From NCBI GenBank assembly GCA_024711415.1, contig JANJSW010000185.1:1-7645 (forward strand): a stretch of DNA of 7,645 nucleotides. The letters are read 5' to 3'. Shown one piece after another: positions 1-6,073 of the stretch; position 1 is the stretch's first letter, and every line of letters starts with the position of its first letter. The stretch is from Thermomonas sp. (GTDB lineage: Bacteria; Pseudomonadota; Gammaproteobacteria; Xanthomonadales; Xanthomonadaceae). The position numbers were made by a program, and so were the translations under genes. Below the pieces are notes generated by a model, which saw only the letters and a program-made list of their open reading frames with translations, was not told where the DNA came from and made no database searches.

Positions 1-75
1 GCGCTGGTGATCCCTGGCGTGCTGCTGTTCGTGATCGCGCCGCTGATCCAGCGGCTGATGCACGGCGTCAAGTAA
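1..75 (+). CDS. C-terminal end of a membrane protein, possibly a POT/MFS transporter (partial)
   Basis: Frame 1 is open from the window edge to a TAA at 73-75 and gives 24 residues. A hydrophobic stretch (ALVIPGVLLFVIAPLI) is followed by a short basic tail (QRLMHGVK). This is the usual end of a polytopic membrane transporter: the last transmembrane helix, then a positively charged cytoplasmic tail. Peptide transporters of the POT/MFS family in Xanthomonadaceae have tails of this kind, but 24 residues are too few to fix the family, so that part is inference. Two GC-rich hairpins follow the stop codon. Confidence 0.5.
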   Translation, partial: ALVIPGVLLFVIAPLIQRLMHGVK

Positions 76-84
76 GACCTGCCA

Positions 85-107
85 CCCGCGCCGGCACACG
101 GCGCGGG
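85..107. terminator. GC-rich hairpin just after the membrane-protein stop
   Basis: CCCGCGCCG (85-93) and CGGCGCGGG (99-107) form a perfect 9-bp stem with the 5-nt loop GCACA, starting 10 nt after the TAA of the upstream gene. No U-run follows. It could be a weak intrinsic terminator or a 3'-end stabilising hairpin. It stands first in a tandem pair with the hairpin at 121-144. Confidence 0.5.
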
Positions 108-120
108 ACGGTGATGCAAG

Positions 121-144
121 CGCGGCGGCCCCACGGCCGCCGCG
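121..144. terminator. Hairpin between convergent genes, probable bidirectional terminator
   Basis: CGCGGCGGCC (121-130) and GGCCGCCGCG (135-144) form a perfect 10-bp stem with the 4-nt loop CCAC. On the plus strand it is followed by TGCGTTT, a short T-rich tail. On the minus strand it lies 12 nt after the marR stop. Its place between two convergent 3' ends suggests it ends transcripts from both sides. The stem is very strong, but the poly-U is poor, so the exact mechanism is uncertain. Confidence 0.6.
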
Positions 145-156
145 TGCGTTTGGAGA

Positions 157-630
157 TCAGCTGGCTGCGGCCTGGCTGGTGGCCTCGACCCGCAGTTCCA
201 GTTCGTCCAGCCGGTCGAGCAGGCGGAACAGCAGGGCGCGCTCGTCCGCCGGCATGTCGCCCAGCAGCTGGCGCTCGAAGCCCAGCGCCAGTGGCACGAT
301 CTGGTCGTAGATCGCGTAGCCGGCCTCGGACAGGCGCAGCACCGAGCGGCGGCGGTCGTCGTCGTCGAAGCTGCGCAGCAGGCGGCCGGATTCCAGCAGG
401 CGCGCCACCGCGCGGCTCACCGCCACCTTGTCCATCGCGGTGCGCTGCGCCACCTGGTTGGCCGACAGGTCCGGGCTGCGGCCCAACACCGCCATCACCC
501 GCCATTCGGTGACGCCCAGGTCGAAGCGCTGCGAGTACTCGCGCGCGATCGAACCGCTGATGCGGTTGGAGAGCACGCTGAGCCGGTAGGGCAGGAAGCG
601 TTCGAGGGCGAGGCTGGCGTGGTCGGGCAT
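157..630 (-). CDS. MarR-family winged-helix transcriptional regulator
   Basis: The product is 157 residues, a normal MarR length. N-terminal dimerisation helices (about 8-35, RFLPYRLSVLSNRISGSIA) are followed by the winged helix (about 40-104). The recognition helix is near MDKVAVSRAVARLLESG, and the wing carries the family's D-x-R-R signature in DDDDRRRSVLRLSEAG (89-104). C-terminal dimerisation helices complete the fold. The protein has no cysteine, so a thiol-based redox switch of the OhrR type is ruled out; a small-molecule ligand is more likely. The ATG at 630 is chosen because the conserved helix starts close after it, but no clear Shine-Dalgarno precedes it. The gene is divergent from hppD with 85 bp between the starts, and a perfect palindrome lies in that gap. 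The inference is a repressor of hppD-hmgA and of itself. The ligand is unknown; 4-hydroxyphenylpyruvate or homogentisate are candidates. Confidence 0.9.
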   Translation of the reverse strand: MPDHASLALERFLPYRLSVLSNRISGSIAREYSQRFDLGVTEWRVMAVLGRSPDLSANQVAQRTAMDKVAVSRAVARLLESGRLLRSFDDDDRRRSVLRLSEAGYAIYDQIVPLALGFERQLLGDMPADERALLFRLLDRLDELELRVEATSQAAAS

Positions 631-656
631 GACAGGTGGCCGGAAGGGGAGGGTGC

Positions 657-686
657 TTGAGATAGTTGCAAGTGCAACTATAGAAT
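657..686 (+). promoter_or_regulatory. hppD promoter (-35 TTGAGA, -10 TATAGA/TAGAAT)
   Basis: TTGAGA at 657-662 matches a sigma70 -35 box in four of six positions. Two overlapping -10 candidates follow: TATAGA at 679-684 (16-bp spacer) and TAGAAT at 681-686 (18-bp spacer). Transcription would start near 690-693, giving a leader of roughly 25 nt before the hppD ATG. The spacer is almost completely filled by the palindrome at 662-681. On the minus strand, TATAGT (677-682) could serve as the marR -10, but no convincing -35 for it is visible. Confidence 0.65.
662..681. promoter_or_regulatory. Perfect palindrome, predicted MarR operator
   Basis: ATAGTTGCA (662-670) and TGCAACTAT (673-681) are exact reverse complements separated by AG. 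The site is AT-rich inside a GC-rich region, has the 18-20 bp length typical of MarR dimer sites, and lies in the shared regulatory region of the MarR gene and hppD. It covers the gap between the hppD -35 and -10, so a bound dimer would block RNA polymerase. It also overlaps the candidate -10 for the regulator's own gene, which fits autorepression. That the neighbouring MarR protein binds it is inferred. Confidence 0.8.
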
Positions 687-715
687 GCGCATTCCCGGCG
701 TTGAGGAGTACCCGC

Positions 716-1801
716 ATGAGCGCGCAACCCAATCTTGGCATGCAGCCGACCACCTTCGACAACCCGATGGGGATCAACGGCTTCGAGTTCGTCGAATTCG
801 CCGCCCCGGCCGGCCAGGGCCCGCGCATGCGCGAATACCTGGGGCAGCTGGGCTTCTCCGCCGTCGCCCGCCACCGGGCGCGTCCGATCACCCTGTTCCG
901 GCAGGGCACGATCAACTTCCTGCTCAACGAGTCGGAAGATTCCTTCGCCGCCGACTTCGCCGCCCAGCATGGCCCGTCCGCCTGCGGCTTCGCGATCCGC
1001 TTCCGCGAACCTACCGACAAGGTGCTGGCGCACGTGCTGGCCAACGGCGGCGCGCAGGTCGACCACAAGCCGGACACCGGCGCGGTGGCCACCCCCGTGA
1101 TCAAGGGCATCGGCGACTGCATGCTGTACCTGGTCGACGACGGCCGCGCCGACCTGTACGCCGACTACGAGCCGCTGCCCGGCGTGGACCAGCATCCGAA
1201 GGGCTTCGGCCTGACCTTCATCGACCACCTCACCCACAACCTGTTCGTGGGCAACATGGCGAAGTGGTCGGACTACTACGAGAAGCTGTTCAACTTCCGC
1301 GAGATCCGCTACTTCGACATCAAGGGCGCCAAGACCGGCCTGCTGTCCAAGGCGATGACCGCGCCGGACGGCGTGGTGCGCATCCCGCTGAACGAGTCCA
1401 GCGACGACAAGAGCCAGATCAACGAATACCTGCGCGAGTACAACGGCGAGGGCATCCAGCACATCGCCCTGTTCACCGACGACATCTACGACTCGGTGGA
1501 GCGCATGCACGCGGCCGGGGTGAAGTTCCTCGACACGCCGGACACCTATTTCGACGTGATCGACGTGCGCGTGCCCAACCACGGCGAGGACGTGGAGCGC
1601 CTGCGCAGGAACTCGATCCTGATCGACGCCGACATGGAAACCAAGTCGCGCAAGCTGCTGCAGATCTTCACCCAGAACGCGTTCGGCCCGATCTTCTTCG
1701 AGATCATCCAGCGCAAGGGCAACGAAGGCTTCGGCGAAGGCAACTTCCAGGCGCTGTTCGAGAGCATCGAGCGCGACCAGATGAAGCGCGGCGTGCTGTG
1801 A
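716..1801 (+). CDS. hppD: 4-hydroxyphenylpyruvate dioxygenase
   Basis: This Fe(II) dioxygenase converts 4-hydroxyphenylpyruvate to homogentisate, the second step of tyrosine degradation, in the cytoplasm. The 361-residue length fits bacterial HPPDs. It has two vicinal-oxygen-chelate domains: a divergent N-terminal half (about 20-150) and the catalytic C-terminal half (about 165-350). The iron triad is visible: His171 in IDHLTHNLF, His249 in GEGIQHIAL and Glu329 in [19 protein letters not shown]. The last stretch also carries the conserved C-terminal active-site glycine/phenylalanine segment. The ATG at 716 is chosen because GAGGAG (703-708) lies at good spacing before it; an upstream in-frame TTG at 629 would read through the promoter and operator. 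hmgA follows 43 nt downstream in the same direction, so the two are probably one operon repressed by the divergent MarR protein. Confidence 0.97.
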   Translation: MSAQPNLGMQPTTFDNPMGINGFEFVEFAAPAGQGPRMREYLGQLGFSAVARHRARPITLFRQGTINFLLNESEDSFAADFAAQHGPSACGFAIRFREPTDKVLAHVLANGGAQVDHKPDTGAVATPVIKGIGDCMLYLVDDGRADLYADYEPLPGVDQHPKGFGLTFIDHLTHNLFVGNMAKWSDYYEKLFNFREIRYFDIKGAKTGLLSKAMTAPDGVVRIPLNESSDDKSQINEYLREYNGEGIQHIALFTDDIYDSVERMHAAGVKFLDTPDTYFDVIDVRVPNHGEDVERLRRNSILIDADMETKSRKLLQIFTQNAFGPIFFEIIQRKGNEGFGEGNFQALFESIERDQMKRGVL

Positions 1802-1807
1802 TCCCCG

Positions 1808-1823
1808 CCCGCCGCGTGGCGGG
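1808..1823 (+). other. Small intercistronic hairpin between hppD and hmgA
   Basis: CCCGCC (1808-1813) and GGCGGG (1818-1823) form a 6-bp all-GC stem with the 4-nt loop GCGT, 6 nt after the hppD stop and 21 nt before the hmgA ATG. There is no T-run, so it is unlikely to end transcription fully. It could slow 3' decay of the hppD message or tune the hppD:hmgA ratio. In DNA this GC-rich a 6-bp stem can arise by chance. Confidence 0.35.
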
Positions 1824-1844
1824 TATCCACTGAGCGAGCAGACC

Positions 1845-3140
1845 ATGGCGATCCACAGCAACGGCTACCAGACCGGTTTCGGCAACGAATTCGCAACCGA
1901 GGCGCTGCCCGGCGCGCTGCCGGTGGGGCGCAACTCGCCGCAGCAGGTGGCGCATGGGCTGTACGCGGAGCAGCTGACCGGCACCGCGTTCACCGCGCCG
2001 CGCCACGCCAACCGCCGCAGCTGGCTGTACCGGATCCGCCCGGCGGCGGTGCATGGCCGCTTCGAGCCGTTCGCGCACGCGGGCTTCCACAACGATTTCG
2101 GCAGCGGCCCGGTGACGCCGGAAAAGCTGCGCTGGAATCCGCTGCCGCTGCCGGAGCAGGCGGTCGATTTCGTCGAAGGCCTGTTCACGGTGGCCGGCAA
2201 CGGCGGCCCGGAGGCCGGCACCGGCGTCGGCTTGCACCTGTACGCGGCCAACCGCGACATGGACGGCCGCTTCTTCTGCAACGCCGACGGCGAGTTGATG
2301 CTGGTGCCTGAGCTGGGGCGCCTGCACGTCGAAACCGAGCTGGGCGTGCTGGACGTGGAGCCGCAGCAGATCGCGGTGATCCCGCGCGGCGTCCGCTTCC
2401 GCATCGCCCTGCCGGACGGGCAGGCGCGCGGCTATGTCTGCGAGAACTTCGGTGCGCTGTTCAAGCTGCCCGACCTCGGCCCGATCGGCAGCAACGGCCT
2501 GGCCAACCCGCGCGACTTCGAATACCCGCAGGCGGCGTTCGAGGACGTGGAGGGCGAATTCGAGCTGCTGACCAAGTTCCAGGGCCACCTGTGGCGCAGC
2601 GACATCGGCCATTCGCCGCTGGACGTGGTGGCGTGGCACGGCAACTACGCGCCGTACCGGTACGACTTGCGCCGCTTCAACGTGATCGGTTCGATCAGCT
2701 ACGACCACCCGGATCCGTCGATCTTCCTGGTCCTGCACTCGCCCAGCGACACCCCCGGCACCAGCAGCGTGGACTTCGCGATCTTCGCGCCGCGCGTGCT
2801 GGCGATGCGCGACACGTTCCGGCCGCCGTGGTTCCACCGCAACATCGCCAGCGAGTTCATGGGGTTGCTGCACGGCGTGTACGACGCGAAGGCCGAAGGC
2901 TTCGCCCCCGGTGGCTGCTCGCTGCACAACTGCATGACCGGGCACGGGCCCGACGCCGCCACTTTCGAGAAGGCCAGCGCGGCCGACCTGAGCCAGCCGG
3001 ACTACATCGACGGCACCATGGCCTTCATGTTCGAGACGCGCGCGGTGATCCGCCCGACCGCGCAGGCCATGGCCGCGGACCATCGCCAGCAGGACTACCC
3101 CGATTGCTGGATGGGCCTGCGCAAGCGCTTCCAGCGCTGA
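1845..3140 (+). CDS. hmgA: Homogentisate 1,2-dioxygenase
   Basis: HmgA cleaves the ring of homogentisate to give 4-maleylacetoacetate, using Fe(II), in the cytoplasm. The product is 431 residues, a usual bacterial length. The N-terminus [19 protein letters not shown] (about 8-26) is a family hallmark. The iron ligands are His331 and Glu337 in [15 protein letters not shown] and His367 in GHGPD, with the same numbers as I recall for Pseudomonas putida Hmg[16 protein letters not shown] also matches the active-site loop. The ATG at 1845 has only a weak purine stretch (GAGCGAGCAG) before it, which fits translation in a shared hppD-hmgA message. The enzyme looks intact, so homogentisate should not accumulate as pyomelanin. 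The next pathway genes (maleylacetoacetate isomerase, fumarylacetoacetase) do not follow; the next gene is convergent, 12 bp away. Confidence 0.98.
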   Translation: MAIHSNGYQTGFGNEFATEALPGALPVGRNSPQQVAHGLYAEQLTGTAFTAPRHANRRSWLYRIRPAAVHGRFEPFAHAGFHNDFGSGPVTPEKLRWNPLPLPEQAVDFVEGLFTVAGNGGPEAGTGVGLHLYAANRDMDGRFFCNADGELMLVPELGRLHVETELGVLDVEPQQIAVIPRGVRFRIALPDGQARGYVCENFGALFKLPDLGPIGSNGLANPRDFEYPQAAFEDVEGEFELLTKFQGHLWRSDIGHSPLDVVAWHGNYAPYRYDLRRFNVIGSISYDHPDPSIFLVLHSPSDTPGTSSVDFAIFAPRVLAMRDTFRPPWFHRNIASEFMGLLHGVYDAKAEGFAPGGCSLHNCMTGHGPDAATFEKASAADLSQPDYIDGTMAFMFETRAVIRPTAQAMAADHRQQDYPDCWMGLRKRFQR

Positions 3141-3177
3141 GCCGCCGACGCCTCAGCCGCCCACCAGCTTGAGCTGG
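3136..3177. terminator. Stem-loops at the hmgA / unknown gene convergent junction
   Basis: GCTGAG (3136-3141) pairs with CTCAGC (3152-3157). Two further inner pairs (CG/CG, 3143-3144 with 3149-3150) lie across one C-C mismatch and close a 4-nt loop. This stem contains both stop codons. Next to it, CCAGC (3164-3168) and GCTGG (3173-3177) form a second 5-bp stem around TTGA. Neither has a T-run. With only 12 bp between the genes, this is the only visible candidate for ending the two converging transcripts. Confidence 0.4.
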
Positions 3178-3875
3178 GGCGCGGCCTCCCGCGGTGCGCG
3201 CGGCGCCGCGATCGCGTCCAGCCGCGGCAGCAGCGGCTCCGGCAGCACTTCGCCCAGCCGCGCCAGCACGCGCTGGCCGTAGCTGTCGTTGGTCAGCCGC
3301 AGCAGCACCTGCAGGCCGTCGAGGATCGCCTCGACCAGTTCGTCGTCGTTGCCGCAGAACTGGATGCGCGCCTTGCGCTCCACCGCATCCGGGTCGCGCT
3401 GCAGCGACAGCATGTCGATCATGTACATCTTCGCCGCCACCAGCGAGCGGCGCTGGCCGCGCGCGGGTGCAGGCGCGGCGCCAGCCGGCGCCACCGATGG
3501 CGCGGTGCCGGCAGCCTGCGCCGGGGAGGCGATCCCGGCCTGCGTCGGCGCCGGTCGCGGGGTGCCGGCGCGGATCTGTTCGGTGCGCGCCTGCAGCGCA
3601 TCGGTGGTGGCGCGCAGCAGGCCGGTGAAGGCGCCGGCGACGCCGCTGGCCGGGGCGCTTGCAGCGGCGTCCCTGACCTCGGCGGGGCGGATGTAGCCGT
3701 CCTTCAGCAGGCGGTCGATCGCCGGCAGGATGTCCGGCCCCAGCATCGCCATCACCTCGTTGAGCGTGCGCTTGCCGTCGGTGACGATCAGGATGCGCCG
3801 CTCCGCCAGGCTCAAGCCGGCGCTGGAGCCGGCCTGCAGGGCGCTGTGCGCGAGTGCGGTCTTGTTGAGCAGCAT
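3153..3875 (-). CDS. Hypothetical protein, winged-helix-like N-terminus and helical C-terminus
   Basis: I do not recognise a named family. The product is 240 residues and probably cytoplasmic, with no signal peptide or membrane helix. Residues 20-65 (GLSLAERRILIVTDGKRTLNEVMAMLG, then PAIDRLLKDGYIRP) have the helix-helix-strand pattern of a small winged-helix module. Similar modules occur at the N-terminus of several uncharacterised beta- and gammaproteobacterial proteins. Residues about 104-142 are a low-complexity Ala/Pro/Gln/Thr linker. Residues 143-220 (from SLVAAKMYMIDMLSLQRDPDAV to the Asp-rich NDDELVEAILDGL, then LLPRLD) look all-helical. The ATG at 3875 has a good ribosome site on the minus strand (AGGGGA, 6 nt spacing). 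The gene is convergent with hmgA and divergent from nhaA. A sensory or adaptor role is speculation. The reading frame continues upstream antisense to nhaA, but that extension is not supported. Confidence 0.8.
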   Translation of the reverse strand: MLLNKTALAHSALQAGSSAGLSLAERRILIVTDGKRTLNEVMAMLGPDILPAIDRLLKDGYIRPAEVRDAAASAPASGVAGAFTGLLRATTDALQARTEQIRAGTPRPAPTQAGIASPAQAAGTAPSVAPAGAAPAPARGQRRSLVAAKMYMIDMLSLQRDPDAVERKARIQFCGNDDELVEAILDGLQVLLRLTNDSYGQRVLARLGEVLPEPLLPRLDAIAAPRAPREAAPQLKLVGG

Positions 3876-3945
3876 GGGTGGTCCCCTGGTCGACGGGCGA
3901 CACCGTAATCGCCGTCGATGTCGCGCACGTGACCGTTGCGTGTCG

Positions 3946-3967
3946 CCGCCAGGCGGTCTGCACCGCC
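3946..3967. repeat. CCGCC/GGCGG half-site cluster upstream of nhaA
   Basis: CCGCC (3946-3950), A, GGCGG (3952-3956) is a perfect 11-bp palindrome, and a third CCGCC follows at 3963-3967. The cluster occupies the place where the nhaA -35 element would be expected. It may be a protein-binding site, or chance in GC-rich DNA. No known regulator consensus is recognised; NhaR-type LysR sites (T-N11-A) do not look like this. Confidence 0.25.
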
Positions 3968-3974
3968 CAACTTC

Positions 3975-3980
3975 TATACT
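3975..3980 (+). promoter_or_regulatory. nhaA -10 box (TATACT) adjacent to the start codon
   Basis: TATACT matches the sigma70 -10 consensus TATAAT in five of six positions. The first A of the nhaA ATG is at 3987, 6 nt after the box, which is where a transcript would normally begin. No good -35 is seen at 16-18 bp upstream; the region is GC-rich. The expected outcome is an mRNA with little or no leader. Confidence 0.5.
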
Positions 3981-3986
3981 GCGACG

Positions 3987-5195
3987 ATGACTGCGCATAC
4001 TTCCGTCCTCGCCCGCGCCCAGCATGCGCTGGCCGAATTCTTCCGCCTCGAAGCGGCTGGCGGTGTCGTCCTCATCGCCGCCTCGGTGCTGGCGATGATC
4101 GCCGCCAACTCGCCGTTGGCGCATGCCTACGAGCTGTTCCGCGACACCCCGCTGGGCGATGGGGCGTGGGGCAAGTCGCTGCACTGGTGGATCAACGACG
4201 GCCTGATGGCGGTGTTCTTCCTGCTGGTGTCGCTGGAGATCAAGCGCGAGGTGATCTCCGGGCAGCTGTCCAGCCGTGACCAGCTGGTGCTGCCGGTGGT
4301 CTGCGCGGTGGCTGGGGTCGCCGTGCCGGCGCTGCTGTACACGGCGATGAACCACGGCGATGCCGGGGCGATGCGCGGCTGGGCAATTCCCACCGCCACC
4401 GACATTGCCTTCGCCCTCGGCGTGCTGGCGCTGCTGGGGTCGCGGGTACCGCTGGGAATGAAGCTGCTGCTGTCGACGATCGCGGTGGCCGACGACCTGA
4501 TCGCGATCCTGATCATCGCCTTCTTCTATTCGCACGGCCTGCAGTGGGGCGCGCTGGCCGGCGCGGCGCTGGTGGTGCTGGCGATGGCCGCGCTCAACCG
4601 GCGCAAGGTGACGCGGCTGGCGCCCTACCTGCTGCTGGGCCTGCTGCTTTGGGCGCTGGTGCTGGCGTCGGGCGTGCACGCCACGTTGGCGGGCGTGGTC
4701 ACCGGGCTGATGATCCCGCACTACGACCGCAGCAACGCGATCGACGACGCCACCGAGCATTCGCCGCTGGAGACCCTGGAGCACGCGCTGCATCCGTGGG
4801 TGGCGTTCGCGATCCTGCCGCTGTTCGCATTCGCCAACGCCGGGCTGGCGCTGGGCGGGCTGCGCCTGCAGGACCTGGCCTCGCCGCTGCCGGCGGGCAT
4901 CGCGCTGGGGCTGGTGCTGGGCAAGCCGATGGGCATCGTGGCGGCGGCGGTGGCGATGCGCGCGCTGGGCTGGGCGCGGTTTCCGCAGGGCATGGACCTG
5001 CGTTCGATGCTGGGCCTCGGGCTGCTGTGCGGAATCGGCTTCACCATGAGCCTGTTCATCGCCTCGCTGGCCTTCAGCGGGCATCCGCTGCACTACACCG
5101 AGGGCGTGCTGGGCGTGCTGGGTGCATCGGTGGTGGCGGCGCTGCTGGGCACGCTCTGGCTGGCGCTGGTACTGCCGCGCGACGCACGCGGGTGA
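3987..5195 (+). CDS. nhaA: Na+/H+ antiporter NhaA
   Basis: This inner-membrane antiporter exports Na+ (or Li+) in exchange for H+ and serves pH and sodium homeostasis. The product is 402 residues, slightly longer than E. coli NhaA (388), and is hydrophobic throughout, consistent with 12 helices. The N-terminus has the family segment FFRLEAAGGVVLIAASVLAMI. The pH-sensing stretch SLEIKREVISGQL is present. The helix IV motif IPTATDIAFALGVLALLG carries Asp139, and the ion-binding pair is Asp169-Asp170 in VADDLIAI. Lys313 in LGKPMGI matches E. coli Lys300. The ATG at 3987 is preferred because it places the conserved segment at the usual distance; no Shine-Dalgarno is visible, and TATACT lies 6 nt before it. 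The 3' end overlaps the next gene by the sequence GTGA, indicating translational coupling. Confidence 0.97.
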   Translation: MTAHTSVLARAQHALAEFFRLEAAGGVVLIAASVLAMIAANSPLAHAYELFRDTPLGDGAWGKSLHWWINDGLMAVFFLLVSLEIKREVISGQLSSRDQLVLPVVCAVAGVAVPALLYTAMNHGDAGAMRGWAIPTATDIAFALGVLALLGSRVPLGMKLLLSTIAVADDLIAILIIAFFYSHGLQWGALAGAALVVLAMAALNRRKVTRLAPYLLLGLLLWALVLASGVHATLAGVVTGLMIPHYDRSNAIDDATEHSPLETLEHALHPWVAFAILPLFAFANAGLALGGLRLQDLASPLPAGIALGLVLGKPMGIVAAAVAMRALGWARFPQGMDLRSMLGLGLLCGIGFTMSLFIASLAFSGHPLHYTEGVLGVLGASVVAALLGTLWLALVLPRDARG

Positions 5196-6073
5196 ACACC
5201 GCGCTGGTGTTCGGCGGCAGCGGGCAGATCGGCGCGGCGCTGCTGGCGCGGCTGCGCGCCGACGGTTGGCAGGTGCTGGCGCTGTCGCGCACGCAACGCG
5301 CCGACGGGCCCGGCCTGCGCTGGCTGTGCGGCGGCTTTCCGCAGCCGCCGGGATTGCCGGAACGGGTCGATGCGATCTTCAGCTGCGGCCCGCTGGATGC
5401 GTTCGCGCAGTGGTATGCGCAGGCCGGCGTCCGCAGCGCGCGGGTGATCGCGTTCGGCTCCACCAGCCTCCACGTCAAGCACGCCTCCGCCGACGCCGGC
5501 GAGCGCGACGTGGCGCGGCGCCTGCGCGAGGCCGAAGCCAGCCTGTTCGCGGCCGCCATGGCGCGCGGTGAAGCCGCCAGCGTGCTGCGCCCCACGCTGG
5601 TGTACGGCGCGGGCCGCGATGCCACCCTGACCCGCATCGCTCGCCTGGCGCAGCGCTTCGGCCGCTTCGTCCTGCCGCGTAGCGCCGCCGGCCTGCGCCA
5701 GCCGGTGCACGTCGACGACCTGGCCGATGCCGCGCTGGCGGCCTGCCACAGCGCCGCAGCGCGCGGCCGTGGCTATGACCTGCCGGGCGGGGAAACCCTG
5801 GCCTACGTCGAGATGGTGCGGCGGGTGCTGGCCAGCCTGTCGCCGTCGCCGCGGCTGCACCTGCTGCCGATGCCGCTGTTCCGCGCGCTGCTGGCGGCGG
5901 CGCGTGCCGGAGGCATCGCGCGCGACCTCACCGCCGATGCAATCGCACGCATGCGCGATGACCTGGTGTTCGATGCCGGGCCGGCGGCACGCGACTTCGG
6001 CTATGCACCACGCGCGTTCGCACCCGCGGCGGCGATGTTTGGCGCGCCTCAGCCCAGCAGCGGCGCGCCGTAG
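5192..6073 (+). CDS. Atypical extended SDR, NAD(P)-binding epimerase-like protein
   Basis: This 293-residue protein has a Rossmann fold. The dinucleotide-binding glycine motif GGSGQIG is at residues 8-14, directly after the first strand. Other extended-SDR signatures are FGSTSLHVK (88-96), RPTLVYGAGRD (133-143), PVHVDDLADAAL (171-182) and the C-terminal DLVFDAGPAARDFGYAPRAF (257-276). The active-site Tyr-x-x-x-Lys is missing: there is no tyrosine between residues 75 and 138. This fits the atypical SDR branch, which may bind NAD(P) without classical epimerase chemistry. The substrate is unknown. The GTG at 5192 overlaps the nhaA stop (GTGA), so translation is probably coupled to nhaA. The 3' end overlaps the convergent mtfA-like gene by 25 nt. 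Plausible alternatives are an NAD-dependent sugar epimerase homologue or a regulator of the NmrA type; the motifs favour the former fold. Confidence 0.88.
   Translation: MNTALVFGGSGQIGAALLARLRADGWQVLALSRTQRADGPGLRWLCGGFPQPPGLPERVDAIFSCGPLDAFAQWYAQAGVRSARVIAFGSTSLHVKHASADAGERDVARRLREAEASLFAAAMARGEAASVLRPTLVYGAGRDATLTRIARLAQRFGRFVLPRSAAGLRQPVHVDDLADAALAACHSAAARGRGYDLPGGETLAYVEMVRRVLASLSPSPRLHLLPMPLFRALLAAARAGGIARDLTADAIARMRDDLVFDAGPAARDFGYAPRAFAPAAAMFGAPQPSSGAP
6041..6069. terminator. Hairpin formed by two GGCGCGCC sites at overlapping gene ends
   Basis: GGCGCGCC occurs at 6041-6048 and again at 6062-6069. The octamer is self-complementary, so the two copies can pair as an 8-bp stem with a 13-nt loop, with a possible T-G pair outside. 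The structure covers the 25-nt overlap between the SDR gene and the convergent MtfA-like gene, including the minus-strand stop. It may act as a shared transcript end for both. No T-run follows on either strand. Confidence 0.4.

Noticed and set aside
629..715. N-terminal extension of HppD from 629
   Set aside because: It would start with TTG, cross the promoter and operator, and lack a ribosome site. GAGGAG before the ATG at 716 gives the expected family N-terminus.
631..1122. Longer MarR protein from an upstream in-frame start (321 residues)
   Set aside because: The extra N-terminus would read antisense through hppD and through its promoter and operator. The MarR fold is complete from the ATG at 630.
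685..1833. Second plus-strand frame over hppD (382 codons)
   Set aside because: It is an out-of-frame translation of hppD with an Arg/Pro-rich, motif-free product.
68..1861. Long minus-strand reading frame (597 codons) across marR and hppD
   Set aside because: It is antisense to hppD, which has all its catalytic residues, and overlaps marR in another frame. The translation is biased (Val/Ala/His/Arg/Gln-rich) and shows no family motif. Long shadow frames are expected in GC-rich coding DNA.
1704..3083. Minus-strand reading frame (459 codons) opposite hmgA
   Set aside because: It lies entirely antisense to hppD and hmgA, has low-complexity composition and no recognisable domain. It results from high GC at third codon positions.
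3897..3924. GCGACA ... TGTCGC inverted repeat upstream of nhaA
   Set aside because: Short arms with a 16-nt gap, and TGTCGC occurs again nearby at 3941; too weak to call an operator.
3926..3931. CACGTG hexamer in the nhaA upstream gap
   Set aside because: It is a single six-base palindrome without a partner site; expected by chance in GC-rich DNA.
3876..5093. Upstream extension of the unknown 240-residue protein, giving a 646-residue frame antisense to nhaA
   Set aside because: The extension is Gln/Arg/His-rich shadow sequence opposite nhaA. A proper ribosome site and ATG at 3875 define the real start.
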